DNA of 64,000 bases from Emiliania huxleyi CCMP1516. Its lineage: Eukaryota; Haptophyta; Isochrysidales; Noelaerhabdaceae. The stretch lies in assembly GCF_000372725.1 (NCBI RefSeq), contig NW_005200600.1:524295-588294 (forward strand). The letters run 5' to 3'. Every line of letters starts with the position of its first letter. The stretch's first letter is position 1. This document shows, piece by piece, positions 1 through 10,158 of the stretch. The notes below the pieces were generated by a model. The model saw only the letters and a list, made by a program, of their open reading frames with translations. It was not told where the DNA came from and did not search any database. A program made the translations under genes and the position numbers.

Positions 1-1138
1 TCGCTGCAACAACAGGTATGTGCCCGACGGCAGAGAGGAGGAGCACAACGCTTGGGTCTCCTCGACCGAGTCATCACCGGACATGCCGCACCAGTCCCCG
101 CCCGTCGCGGTTCGTAGCGCGCCGCGTTCGCCCCCTGCCCTCGCCCCCCAGACACACCCCCTCGTAAGGCCCGCTTTCGGTGGGGCGAGTAGGGCGGCGC
201 AGACTCGCCCGCGACGGTGCTGCAGATGCCGGCGGCGCCCACCGCTTCCGCCTCGCCGCTGCCTGCTGCCCTCCCCGCCGCCGCGTCGCAGCAAACGGCG
301 CCAGGCTTCGCTGCCGGGGAGGCGGCGGCAGCGGCGGCCGGCAGCGGCAGCGGCAGCGGCGCGGAGGCGGGCGCGGGCGCGGCGGCGCTACCGCTGCACA
401 CCTCTGCCGGGCAGCAGGAGGGGCAGGAGGGGCAGGAGCAGGCCGGGCTGCCCCCACGGCGCAGTCCGGCGGCGGAGCGAGAGCGGCGCGGCAGCGGCGA
501 GTCCGCCCCCCGCCGACCCGGCCGCGACGGCAGCCGCGGACGGTCCGAGTGGGACAGTTACCGCGACCGCGACCGGGGCCGGTACAGCGAAGGTCCGCCC
601 GTCGCTCACTTAGCCGAGATTCGCCGGGATGTGCCACAGCCTCGGCGCACCTCGGCGCACTTCGGCGCACCTCGGCGCACCTCGGCGCACCTCAGCGCCA
701 CAGGGCATGACGACCGGCGGGGCCGAGACCGAGTGTGAACGGCGCCTCTTCACACCTCGGCGTCTGTGAACAGGACACCGAGCCCGAGACCGAGACCGGC
801 GGCGCGGAGGGGGGGGCGAGTGGCGGCCGGACTGGCTTGCAAACAAGACATCGCCCGCGTCCCTCGAGTAGGCGGCGCTCTTCGTCGCGATCCCGAGAGA
901 GCTACGAGCGGCGCAGGTGGGGCGGGCGCGAGTGGCGCGACCGCAGGCGCGCCTCCATTGGCGGCCATCCGGCGCCAGGCCCTGAGCCGGCGCCAGGCCG
1001 AGTCTAAGACGAGGTTGTTGTCCCCTTCGTAGTTGGCGGAGCCGCAGCCGCGGCGACCGCGGCGACCGCGACCGCGACAGGGGACGCGACTACCGGCACC
1101 GAGACTTCCGTTCACGGTCGAGGAGCAGGAGCCGATGA
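1..1138 (+). CDS. SR/RD-rich protein, 3' part (partial at left edge)
   Basis: Only the 3' end lies in the window. A GTATGT donor follows base 15. The next usable exon (about 224 to 732) encodes an Ala/Gly-rich stretch and then an arginine-aspartate region (SEWDSYRDRDRGRYSE). A 143-nt exon (774-916) encodes SRRRSSSRSRESYERR, and the last exon (1033-1138) encodes WRSRSRGDRGDRDRDRGR and ends in SRSRSRSR before TGA. The 916/1033 junction joins AG+T into a Ser codon and runs the RS domain straight through, which supports the splice. RS/RD domains are typical of splicing factors and other nuclear RNA-binding proteins that contact spliceosome partners. No RRM, zinc finger or other diagnostic domain is inside the window, so the exact factor cannot be named. 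The first exon boundaries are uncertain. Confidence 0.5.
641..699. repeat. 10-bp tandem repeat, about 6 units
   Basis: The unit CTCGGCGCAC is repeated with single substitutions. It lies between the RD-rich exon and the 733-773 intron, so it may be an unrecognised intron or low-complexity coding sequence. Confidence 0.8.
733..773 (+). other. 41-nt hairpin introner-type intron
   Basis: The intron starts GTGTGAA and ends GTGAACAG. Its first seven bases pair with an internal TTCACAC to give a short hairpin. Removal keeps the frame from the RD-rich exon (…GRDR) into DTEPETET. Closely similar cassettes are found near 11097-11131, 17504-17541, 41628-41666 (minus) and 51099-51140. Confidence 0.65.
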
Positions 1139-1885
1139 TTTGCCCCCCCCCCCCCTCCCCCCCCCGCCCGCCTCTTCTGGTGCGTGCCCTGAGCCAAAAG
1201 TACGGGCGGGTGTGCCCGCGATGCGGCGCGTCTCGCGCAAATGCCGGGGCGCCGGCGGGTGCGGGCGAGCGGGAGCTCGGGCGGCGCGAGCCGAGGTTGT
1301 GCATGTCCTTGTCCACGGGGGGGGCGTCGCCGCGTCACGCCAGTGTTCGCCAGTGTCACTAACACTATCAGATATTTCGGTAGGAGAACACTTAAACTGT
1401 CAGGCAGAGTCGCCCGGGGTGCGGGGAGATACACAGAACACACCCACACACCAGACACGAGACCGCACGGGGGAGCAGAGGAAGTCCAGAGGAGTGCGAA
1501 TACCAATACGTCCCGAGATCGGCCGCGTCAGAGCAAATGTGCACATTCGTACGGGCCTGCAGCGGCTGGTCCTGATGCGCACGCCGTGAAAAAAAATGGG
1601 TTTTTACTGCCGGCAGCCTCAGATGCACGCCGTGGGAAACAGAACTCCAGGGCATGCCCTGCGTGCGTGCGCGGGGCGGGGCGGGCGGGGCGTTTTATGT
1701 TCGTACGTCGGCCATCTGTACATCTATTTATTTACATAATGCTCGGCACGACGGTACGGAGCGCGGCCGCCGTGCGCCCGAGAAAGACCGCGCAATATGC
1801 TGTAATTTTTATCATGCGTGATAGCGAGCCATCCCGGAGAGACGCGGTGAAAGCGAGCCCGACACTGTCAGGCGAGACGCCTCCC
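1139..1885. other. Intergenic region without a recognised gene
   Basis: The stretch follows the SR-rich protein stop. It contains poly-C runs and, at about 1690-1830, the only clearly AT-rich patch, which probably holds the promoter of the next gene. Open frames here are unremarkable for GC-rich DNA. Confidence 0.4.
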
Positions 1886-2697
1886 ATGTCGAAGTCGCTG
1901 TTCCTCTGCCTGGCCATCTGCAAGACCGTCTTCGGCCTCGCCGGCAACGACCTCGGCTCGGACGACGTGAAGCTCGACGTGGAATGGCTTGAGGCGTCGT
2001 CCGACTGCCACAATCTCCCCACGAACGCTACGCGCCAACAGTCGCACACGATCAACCCCCGCATCGGTGACATGAGCTGGGCGCTTTCCAAAACCTCCGA
2101 TTATGACAAAGCGCCAAACGAAGCAAGGGTCGTGTGCCACCTTCAGTTCGCTCTTCAAAACGTGCTGAAGGCGAGGGGGAAGGCTCGCGCGGCGTCCATT
2201 CTCAAGGCTTACATCGAGAAGGGCGAGTTCCCTCAGCACGACATCGAACCAGCGCAAGGGACTGTCATGCTCGGGGCCGTCAAAGGCGTGTCCACAGCCG
2301 CAATCCGGAAGCCCCTGTTCATCGACGCCCACGGCACACCGTGCGCGGTCGCGTCCCTGATGCAGCAGACCGCACACGCCGGCCTGGCTAGCCGCGTGTC
2401 CCGCGCTTGGAGCACCCTCCTGGTGGACGAGTTCGACCTGAAATCCAAGCTTGGGCAAGAGGTCGCGGCCTGGGCACAGTCGGAGCTCGATCTCAGCACA
2501 TGCGACCTCGCAGTGATTCAGCCGACGTACGAGCACATGAAGAGCGCGCGCTACATGCTGCAGGAGCGACGTAAAAGGGTCATGCGCCTCGAACTCGAGG
2601 CCGCCCAATTGGCGAAGCGGCTGGGCTCAATCAACAAAACGCTGTCAATCGCTCGCAAGCTGCTCGCCGCTACTGAAGTCCGAACCCTGCACAACAG
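1886..2697 (+). CDS. Secreted-type protein with a bacterial-family-like domain
   Basis: The ATG at 1886 gives a hydrophobic start (MSKSLFLCLAICKTVFGLAG) like a signal peptide. The central part reads IEKGEFPQHDIEP…, then FIDAHGTPCAVASLMQQTAH, and later AVIQPTYEHM. From memory this order (GxFPxN…, PxFID..G..CAVxxLM, …A.IQPxY) matches uncharacterised proteins of myxobacteria and other bacteria; their function is not known to me. A basic, coiled-coil-like tail follows. The open frame runs on past 2697, but at 2698 a GTGCCG donor in phase 2 could splice to an acceptor at about 2789-2790 inside the next open frame, fusing it to the NHL-repeat protein. Two separate genes is the alternative. Similarity to a bacterial family suggests old lateral transfer, which is an inference. 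Confidence 0.55.
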
Positions 2698-2772
2698 GTG
2701 CCGACTCGCTCGGTCGGTGCTGTTCGATCCTGCCGGCCCGCCCGCCGGACAAAGCCGCCGCCACCGGCCCTC

Positions 2773-3867
2773 ATGTCGCACTTTGGCAGCCTGGCATTCG
2801 CTGCGGCGACCGCGATTGCTGCGTGGCAGAGCCCGCGAGTGCACCGCGCGCCCAACCCGCACGCGGAGCTTGTCGTCGTTCTCGAGCAACCGCGACACCT
2901 CGGAGGCTTCCTCGGCAACTCTGGCTCGGTGGCTCCGCTGCCCGGCGGCCGCTTCTGCGTCAGCGACACCTCGAGCGGCCGCGTCCTTCTCATCGGCTCC
3001 GACGGGACGCGCCTCGCCTCGTCGCCCGCAATGTTCGAAGCTCCCGCTGCGCTCGCCCTCTCGCCTAGCTGCGATAGCGTGTACCTGGCCGACGCGACGG
3101 GCCACGCTCTCCACCGCCTCTCCCTCCCGGACCTGTCGCCCATCTGCAGCACCCGCCCGGTCGAGGGCGCGAGAGGCCTCTGCTACCCGGCCGGGCTCGC
3201 CGTCTCGCCTCGCGACGGGCGGGTGTTCGTGTCCGACAAGGGGAACCACCGCGTCGTGTGCTACGACGCCGCCCTGTCGGTCGAGCTCTTCTCGCACGGC
3301 CGCTGCGGTGGCGGCGAGGGCGAGCTCAACTCGCCGAGCGGGCTCGCCCTGCTCGGCGGCGGCGGCGCAGAGGAGGAGCGGCTGGTCGTCGCAGACACGG
3401 ACAACCACCGGCTGGTCCTCCTCGGCTCGGAGGGCGGCTTCGTGCGCTCGATCGGAGGCCGGAGCGACGCCCCGCCTCCCGGCCTCTCCGAGCCCGAGTT
3501 CCTCGAGTGGCTGTCGAGCAGAGGCGCGGCGCAGAGCGGCGCCGTCCGCCTCACGGAGCCGTCTGGCGTCGCCGTCACCGCGGCGGGCAGGCTGCTCGTG
3601 AGCGAGCGGGCGAGCGGAGTGTGGCACCTGCTCGCGCCGGACGGCGGGCGGGTGCGGTCCGGCTTCCGGCCGCACCAGCGGCTGCTCGAGGAGGGTGTCG
3701 GCCGCGAGGCGTGCGAGGGAGGCGAGGGCGGGCAGGAGGAGGACGGCGCCGGGAGCTGGGCCTGTGGCTTGGCCGGAGGGTCGCGAGCCGGCGACGCGGG
3801 GCGCGTCTTTCTGGTGGAGGACTGCGGCGCGCGCGTGCGGATTGCGCGGACGGTGCGACTGGTTTAA
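2773..3867 (+). CDS. NHL-repeat beta-propeller protein
   Basis: The ATG at 2773 begins with a short hydrophobic segment (SLAFAAATAIAAW) that could be a signal or anchor. The body has repeated NHL-type blades: GRFCVSDTSSGRVLLI, DSVYLADATGHALHRL, GRVFVSDKGNHRVVCY, ERLVVADTDNHRLVLL and GRLLVSERASGVWHLL. The D-x-x-N-H-R-V/L signature in two blades is diagnostic of NHL repeats, which form beta-propellers used for protein or ligand binding. The last third is Glu/Gly-rich and ends VFLVEDCGARVRIARTVRLV. No catalytic motif is visible, so function stays unknown. It may be the 3' exon of the preceding gene. An AATAAA follows the stop by about 30 bases. Confidence 0.75.
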   Translation: MSHFGSLAFAAATAIAAWQSPRVHRAPNPHAELVVVLEQPRHLGGFLGNSGSVAPLPGGRFCVSDTSSGRVLLIGSDGTRLASSPAMFEAPAALALSPSCDSVYLADATGHALHRLSLPDLSPICSTRPVEGARGLCYPAGLAVSPRDGRVFVSDKGNHRVVCYDAALSVELFSHGRCGGGEGELNSPSGLALLGGGGAEEERLVVADTDNHRLVLLGSEGGFVRSIGGRSDAPPPGLSEPEFLEWLSSRGAAQSGAVRLTEPSGVAVTAAGRLLVSERASGVWHLLAPDGGRVRSGFRPHQRLLEEGVGREACEGGEGGQEEDGAGSWACGLAGGSRAGDAGRVFLVEDCGARVRIARTVRLV

Positions 3868-3899
3868 GGCTCGACGATTTGTGTGGATTGCTATATGCT

Positions 3900-3905
3900 A
3901 ATAAA
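3900..3905 (+). promoter_or_regulatory. Poly(A) signal AATAAA
   Basis: AATAAA lies 33 bases after the stop of the NHL-repeat protein on the same strand, in a locally AT-rich stretch. Confidence 0.6.
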
Positions 3906-4103
3906 AACAAAAATTCGCTTGAGCTTGCTCGGGGGCCTAGCTCTGCTCCGGGACGACGGACTTCTCCACGCGGAGAGCCGCGCGCCGGCGGCGCGTGTGG
4001 GTGCGCCGGGCACTGACACGCGACGCCGACGGCGAGACACGGCCACGATTACCCGTCTGCCGTCACTCCCTCTCGCACAAGGGCCGCAAGCGAACACCAT
4101 TAA

Positions 4104-4523
4104 GTGGGTCCTTTTGCTTTTACACGAGGAGAGCTCGATAAACTGGAGGGGCCAAAATACGCTGCGCGAGGAGAGCGGACTGCGGAGCTACGCCTGCAAC
4201 GGAGACAGGGGCACGTGATTGCAGAGGCAAAACTGGAATGCACCCGGCGGCGAGCGGGGCAATGCCGGCGAGTTGCGAAAGCCGCTTGATTGGGTTGCGC
4301 CTTTGATATTCATGGCTGTGAAGTACTCCTCTGGGCAGACACGAACTTGTGCGCGGTCGGCGAGAAAGCTCACTTGGCAGTGTTGGCACAAACGCTGGTA
4401 GGCAGACGGGCCATACGTCTTGGGCTTGTAAACCCCCTCGTTTGGGCAGCCCGAGCCAACACGATGGGCCAGACAGACTCGTGTCTCGCCCTCGGGCGCA
4501 GCCGCGTTGCTATCGCTCCACAT
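4104..4523 (+). repeat. Fragment of dispersed element (copy F) and adjacent remnant
   Basis: Translation of 4104-4289 gives TRGELDKLEGPKYAARGE, a diverged match to ARGELDRLEGPGYAARRTEL in the copy at 39165-39453. The minus strand of about 4300-4523 has a Cys/His-rich open stretch (VCLAHRVGSGCP…LCQHCQVSFLADRAQVRVCP) that looks coding but which I cannot assign. The rest of 3906-4880 shows nothing I can support. Confidence 0.45.
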
Positions 4524-4881
4524 GGGGTCACGGACGGTCGCAACTTGCTTGCTCGTCGATGCTTGCTCGTCGACGATCCGCCTCCAGCGACACTGCCGCG
4601 CTGCAGGATGCGGCTCTTAGACGGGCGTGCGACCCTCCTACTCCTAGCAGGCGCACAATCAGTGAACGGTCAGACTCTGCACCTCCCGAGCTGAGGACTG
4701 CGGCCCGGAGCTCGAATGCTGGTGCAGCTTCTGCTTCGGCGATCCGTGCGTGGAGAGCGCACCCTCACCGCCACCCGGCTGTTCACCCATTGACCAATGC
4801 ATCCTGAGCTAATTGCGCTCAAGGTCGCTGTGACTGGGCTGGCGTAGTCGACGGGCATCCGCCACCCCCTCGCTCGCCACC

Positions 4882-7213
4882 GCCCCCAATGACCTGCGTA
4901 GACGACGAGGAAGGTGCGCGTGGCTTGAGGATGGCGTGTGCGATGACGGCGGGCCAACGGACTGCTCCGACTGCGGGCCACGGCCGCCGCCGCCGCCGCC
5001 AGCGCCGCCAGCGCCGCCGCCAGCGCCACCGCTGAGCCCTGGAGAGGTGCAGCTCGGTTGCGACTTTGGGCATCCTGCAGTCTCGAATGACTGGTCCTGG
5101 TGGTGCAACTGGGAGTCTTCCGCGCAGTATTCCCCAGATTCGTTCAACTGTGAGTGGCCGAATGTCTGCGACGATCAAATAGCCAGCGGCCGGTGGTTAC
5201 GTCAGACAGGCAACACGCCGTGCTCGCCGTATTGGCAGCACAAGCAGTGCCAACTGACGGGGCCACATGGGGACCACACAAGCGTCAACGGTTTCTTCAT
5301 CTACCCGCAGAGCGACATCCAACCACCAGACAAGGCACTCGCTCAGGAGTGCCGCGTTCTCGCTCACTGGCCAGGCCTCTCTCTCCTTCTTCTATCACAT
5401 GTTTGGCGCCGAGATGGGGTCTCTCTCGCTCATGGCGTACGACGGCAGCGAGTGGTCGCCGCTGTGGAGCAGGAGCGGCGACCAGGGAGTCGAGTGGCGC
5501 AACGCGGTTGTCCTTATCCCCGACACGACAACTAGGCTTCGCTTCGACGGACTGGTCTCTGGCGAGTATTCGGACATGGCGCTGGACGACATATCGTTTG
5601 CGCCCCTGGCTAGCCCGTGGCCCCCTCCTTCGAATCCGCCTCTACCACCGATGCCCCCAATGCTGCCCGCTCCACCATCGCCCCCACCCCCGCCTTCGCC
5701 TGCGCCCTCGCCGCCGTACACCTGCGTTGACGCAGAGAGCACCGGAATCATGTTCAGCAACGGGAACGAAGCCAGCTGCAGCGACAACGGCTATTGTGGT
5801 TCCGTCCTCACTCAGGGTTCTGTCGCTGGTGGGCCCACCGTCGCCATCATGGACGTGTGCACGCTCACTTGCGGCGGCTGTCCGCCGTCGCCACCACCAC
5901 TGCCGTCTCCACCGCCACCGCCACCGCCACCACCACCACCGCCACTACCGCCACCACCGTCGCCGCCACCGCCGCCACCGCCACCGCCGCCGCCGCTGCC
6001 GCCGCCGCCTCCGCCACCACCGCAACCACCGCCACCACCGCCGCTGCCGCCGCCGCCGCCACCGCTGCCGCCACCACCATCAGCACCACCAAAACCGTCG
6101 CCCTCTTATGTCATTCCGATCGTAGCTACAGCCAATGGCGTTGCTCTCACGTCTCTCGGGTGTGCCGCCATCTGGTGCATCTGGGGTCGCAAACGCGGCA
6201 AGCGCAGCCCTGACTCGTCGGCTGTGGCAGCCGCGTTGCAAGGTCTACATACCCGTCTTGCGCGACTGGGGGTACTTCTGACGACGGATTTCGTAAGGTG
6301 GTTGCACTTGCTCCGTTGGGGCTCTCCGAGGTGTCTGGATACGGCAGCGATGCTTTGACCGCGTGGCAGCGAGGCGTTGTGGCGATTGCTGCACGCCTGA
6401 ATTCGAGAAGCAAGATCATCGGAAGCGGTTTCATCGTCGACAAGGAGCAGATGCTCTTCGCGACCTGTGCTCACGTCGTCAATAAAGCCGGCGGAGGCGA
6501 AGTTATGATTGGATTTGGCAGCCCTGCGGACTTGAGCTTGCTGGTGCGTGCAGAGGTGGTGGAAGGATGTCTTGATTCGTCGGGGGGCCGAGCGACTACG
6601 CGGTCCTCAGGATTAAGTCGGACACCGTAGAGACGGTTGAGGCTTGGACACAAGCTCGTGCCCTCCCGGTGGGCGATTCGGCCGAGGTCAAGGTTGGGTC
6701 AGACGTGGTGCTGCTTGGATATGGCAGGTCCATGCTTGAAAAGAAGAGCAAGGATCAGACAAGCACCAAAGGAACGATCATCAGAGGCCAAGTGGCAACG
6801 GAGGCTTCCTTACCACTGACGCTCTCATGCTGGCGGGCCACAGCGGAGGACCAGCTCTGAACAATCGAGGGGAGGTTGTAGGGTGGAGCATTGCTTCGGT
6901 GAACGACGAAGTACAAGAGGGTGTGAAGTACGCTTCCGGCATCAACAAGCTAGGTCCGATAAATGAGATGTTGTCTGCATTAGCGAAAGCTATGGGGCGC
7001 TCTGAGACCGACGTGCGTGCAGCGCAGACTGGCACTGTCCCGGCTGGCCAGTACAAGCTGCGCAAAGATAGCACGAGGACCCAGCAAGAACAGACGGAGA
7101 TCATTGGGCGGGCACTTCTTTCCACTTTCGCATTCGGCTGCCCTCCAGAGAGGATCCCAGTCCGTTGGACGGTCAACGCGGGCATCAAAAGGTGCTCTGC
7201 ACAGCTAATATAA
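4882..7213 (+). CDS. MAM domain / six-Cys module / TM / trypsin-like protease gene, frame disrupted
   Basis: Order of parts: an N-terminal DGVCDDGGPTDCSDCG module and a Pro-rich linker. A MAM domain follows (CDFGHP…CNW… SFFYHMFGAEMGSLSL … LWSRSGDQG … DMALDDISF). After another Pro linker comes a six-cysteine ShKT-like module (CVDAES…CGGC) and a long poly-Pro. One helix (YVIPIVATANGVALTSLGCA) is followed by a basic stop-transfer (GRKRGKR). Last is a trypsin-fold peptidase with FATCAHVV (His), SDYAVLRI (Asp) and GHSGGPAL (Ser), so the triad is complete. The frame changes near 5350, 6290, 6580 and 6800 without clear splice sites, while codons on each side remain family-like. Sequencing indels, missed short introns or a recently decayed gene would all explain this. 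MAM and similar modules act in extracellular adhesion. The protease half could be a separate gene. Confidence 0.6.
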
Positions 7214-7300
7214 ACGCCTCAGATACCTGTGTTTCCATTGCATTTGAGACTTCGTGAGAGAGCGAAATGAGTGATTAGATGTCAAATATCACGAAAAATG

Positions 7301-7975
7301 TCACGGAAAGGCGCGCCAGCCAGGGTCACTCCATCCGTGGCTAGTCTGTTGGCTCGTCTGTGAGCTGGCGCTGCCAAAGTCTGCAAATGAGAGGAGGTCG
7401 ATGTCGGGCGCACTGACCTGTGGCGCCGCGTGGGTGGCCGCCGCACCGCCAAAATCCGCAAACGAGAGGAGGTCCATCTCTCCGGTCGGAGGAGTCGCAG
7501 GGGCAGCCTGTCTGGCGGGGCGGGCCTCACAATACTCTGTGGCAGCCTTTTCGGCCTGCGGTGCCGCGGCCGCCGCGCAGTACCGCCGGCGCTCATACTT
7601 GTCACGGATCCACGCAGCGACCTCGCGGTCGGGAGAGGCCGCCGTTGGCCGCGGCAGGTCTGGCGGGACCCTGGCCTCGTACAGCGCTGCCGCTTTGACG
7701 TTACCCACCGCGCGCAGCAGCTCCACCTCCTCCGGCTTCCACGCGTCGAGGCCGAGACACTTGCCGCGCGTCACGTGAGCGCCGAGCGCGCGGTGCAGGC
7801 CGTAGCAGCGATTGCACAGAAAGACGCCGAGCGTGACGGAGACAAAGCGGATGCGCCGGCGCTCATCGCAGTCCGCACACACGCTGTTTGCCGGCAGCTT
7901 GGCAAGCCGTTCCACCTCGGCGCTCAGCCGCGCTTGCAGCTTGGTGTCGCGCTTGTAGGCGTATGGGTCGGCCAT
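7301..7975 (-). CDS. ArfGAP-domain protein with DLLSFADFG motifs
   Basis: A single open frame of 224 residues starting MADPYAYKRDTKLQARL. The ArfGAP zinc finger is C-x2-C-x16-C-x2-C (CADC…CNRC). After it comes YGLHRALGAHVTRGK, which holds the conserved arginine finger region, then the family's GNxKAxxLYE as GNVKAAALYEARVP. ArfGAPs speed GTP hydrolysis on Arf GTPases during vesicle coat cycling. The tail carries two copies of DLLSFADFG, which resemble clathrin or adaptor-binding boxes (LL plus acidic/aromatic) and fit a role in coated-vesicle traffic. The usual tryptophan of the finger (W-A-S) is replaced by VSV. No intron is seen. It shares the 7976-8399 region with the end of the next minus-strand gene. 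Confidence 0.88.
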   Translation of the reverse strand: MADPYAYKRDTKLQARLSAEVERLAKLPANSVCADCDERRRIRFVSVTLGVFLCNRCYGLHRALGAHVTRGKCLGLDAWKPEEVELLRAVGNVKAAALYEARVPPDLPRPTAASPDREVAAWIRDKYERRRYCAAAAAPQAEKAATEYCEARPARQAAPATPPTGEMDLLSFADFGGAAATHAAPQVSAPDIDLLSFADFGSASSQTSQQTSHGWSDPGWRAFP

Positions 7976-8399
7976 CGGGCTGGAGGAAGCCGGCAGCGTC
8001 CCAGTCCCGATGGGCGCCGGGAGAAGTTTTTACATCTTGAGTTCCCTTGTTCTTTTCTTGGCGGCTCCGGTGCCGGTGATAGTACTAGCACCAATCCGCA
8101 CTAGTCCGCGTTCTTTTCTGTGAATTGTGTGTTCGACTCGACTGCCACAAGTGACCATCCGTTTGTGTTAGGTCTGTTGTTGGCAAATCAGGACACAGAG
8201 CTCAAACACACAAATACACACAGCGTTTGAGAGAGAGACTCTCTTTTCCCAGCGTTTGTGATCTATGTACTATTAACATGAACGAGAAGGAAGAAAAATC
8301 TGCTCTGAACGAAGGCGCTCACAGACAAAATGAAGTGTTGATCCCCGCACCCCGGGAGAGACGCACGGCCGGCAGAGGCCGAGAGGGCAGAGCGGCACG
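7976..8399. promoter_or_regulatory. Intergenic region between two minus-strand genes
   Basis: It should hold the ArfGAP promoter near 7976-8100 and the 3' UTR of the M48 gene. It is less GC-rich than coding DNA. No TATA box or repeat is clear. Confidence 0.3.
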
Positions 8400-9764
8400 C
8401 TACGCAAACTCCCTCTTGCTCCTCGTCGATGCTCGGTAGAGCCGCTTCAGCAGCTGCACCACCGAGCGGCAGTCCTGGTGCGTCCCCTCCTCGGCGAGTG
8501 CGACGGCGCGGCGCTGGAGGTGCTCCACCCGCTCGAGGGGGGGCGGGTGCGTGTCGGTCCACGAGGCGCGCGTGTGGCCGCTCGCCTCGCCAACCTTGGC
8601 CATCATCGAGCTCGCGGCGCGGATGTCGAAGCAGCCCGCGTGCAGGATGCCGATGCCGCAGTCGTCCGCCTGCGCCTCGGAGACGCGCGAGTACTCCTTG
8701 ACGTAGGCGGCCTGTGGGGTCAGGGTGAGGGTGAGGGTGAGGGTTGGGGTCGGGGTTGGGGTTAGTACTCCTTGGCCGTAGGCGGCCTCGAGCCACTGCC
8801 CGAAGGTGGCGGTGAGGACGAACTCGAGCACGCCCGTCGGGTCGATGAGCGAGAGCACCACCAGCTGCGCGGTCGCGGCGATGGCGGTGTGCCTAGAGTG
8901 CACAGGCTCGCGGCTGAGGCTGCGAGGGTGGGGTCGGTGCATGGCAGCTCTCTTGCGTCTCGCGGGGAGGGTAGAGAGCTACGAACACGGGTGGAGCGGC
9001 GTTGCGCGGCGTGTCTCCTCACGGGGTGCTGGCTGCGGAGTGTCTCTTCCGCATCTGAGGGTGGCGTGCTCGAGCTGCCGCTCGCCGTGCGCAAAGACGA
9101 CGTGCGAGAGCTCGTGCGCTATCAAGAAGGCGAGCTCGTCCTCGGTCGGCGTGAGTGCGTGCAGCAGCCCCTCGTGCACAAAGACGTGCCGCGGGCAGTA
9201 CGGCGACACAAACGCGTTGATCCCCTCCGAGTTGGTCACCAGCCACGTCCACTCGCCCGCGATCCGCTCGGCGCCCGCGCGCAGGTCGCGCAGGTGGTCG
9301 CGCAGGTCTCCGAGGTACTCGCCGCGCGCCTTGGCCGCCTCGAGCTCCGCCTCGAGCCGCGCCGTCTCGTGCGCGACCCACGCGCGCGTCGCCGCCAGCA
9401 CCCGCTCGCCGACCGCCTTGACGTGCACCTGCAGCGGCGAGTCGGCGCCGTGCGCCTCTGGCTTGGCGCCGCGGCTCGAGACGTGCTGCGACTCGAGGAT
9501 CGCCTTGACGAGCGTCTTGACCATCCCGTCCGGGTCCTGCAGCGCCTCGGTGTGCCCGGCCGCCTTGCCGGTCTGGTACAGCGTGAAGCCAAGCACCGCC
9601 ACGCGGAACACGCGAACAGGACGTCGGAGGTACCACGGCGCCTCGGGGACGATGCTGCGCGCCGCCGACGCGGCGCCGCTCGTGCTGCTCAGCAAACGGC
9701 GGCAGGCGCGGAGGCGGACGCCGCGAAGCAAAGCGCGAAGCGGCAGCGTGTGCGCGCAGGCCAT
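8400..9764 (-). CDS. OMA1-like M48 metallopeptidase, mitochondrial type
   Basis: The first exon (from 9764) has an Arg-rich, Ser-rich start (LLRGVRLRACRRLLSSTSGA) like a mitochondrial presequence. It continues to INAFVSPYCPRHVFVHEGLL and the zinc motif in DELAFLIAHELSHVVFAHGERQLE (HELSH). A downstream exon gives LVVLSLIDPTGVLEFVLTATFGQWLEAAY and then YSRVSEAQADDCG, the family's SRxxExxAD motif with the third zinc ligand. M48 peptidases of the OMA1/Ste24 clan are membrane-linked zinc proteases; OMA1 acts in inner-membrane quality control. A 75-nt intron (8712-8786) is flanked by duplicated coding sequence. Its GC-AG removal gives LEAAYVKEYSR. The first intron, around 8893-9050, could not be placed in phase. 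Confidence 0.8.
8712..8786 (-). other. GC-AG intron with flanking duplication and telomere-like filler
   Basis: Plus-strand copies at about 8693-8711 and 8767-8786 share ACTCCTTG…CGTAGGCGGC. Between them lie GGGTGA and GGGTTG-type repeats resembling telomeric DNA. The intron starts GCCGCC on the minus strand and ends CCACAG. Its length is a multiple of three without stops, so an unspliced message would also be readable. Confidence 0.7.
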
Positions 9765-10158
9765 GGCCCGGTCGGCGGGAATTTTTTTCCCAGAACAGGC
9801 AGCTAGTGCGGGACTCGGTAGTTGTGACCCCCCCTGAGTGGACAGGAGAGAGAGAGCTTTTGTGGTGTTGGTGTACGCAACAACGGGACAGGGTAGTCGT
9901 TCTCTCTAGCTCCCCTTCTAGCTCTCGTTAGCATGAGCTGCGCCCTGTGTGGTCCGACCCCTTTTGCGCAGCAACACCTTAAACTTTTAGGCCCTCCAAA
10001 TTCGGGTCGGAGCGTAGCGGAGTGGGGCCCGAGTTTGAAAAGGGCGACGGACGCTTGCGTCCTAGCCTCCAACAACGCCTCCCCGGCGCTAGGCCCCCGC
10101 AAAACGATTTTTTCTCTTTTCCCGGTAAAGTTGTTCCTGTTGGTTTTCAGCTTCCAGT
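9765..10158. promoter_or_regulatory. Divergent promoter region
   Basis: It separates the start of the minus-strand M48 gene and the plus-strand PDZ gene, so it probably serves both. AT-rich tracts occur near 9780-9790 and 10100-10150. No canonical TATA box is seen. Confidence 0.35.

Noticed and set aside
1241-3601. A single 786-residue protein covering the whole open frame
   Set aside because: The frame is real only at about 1886-2697; after that the true coding frame is the NHL one, and before it the translation is low-complexity noise.
5865-6213. Separate Ala/Val or His/Arg repeat proteins over the poly-Pro region
   Set aside because: They are other-frame readings of the CCG/CCA repeat that encodes poly-proline in the MAM gene.
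8700-8770. True chromosome-internal telomere
   Set aside because: The tract is only ~50 bp, irregular, and lies inside a conserved coding gene as an intron.
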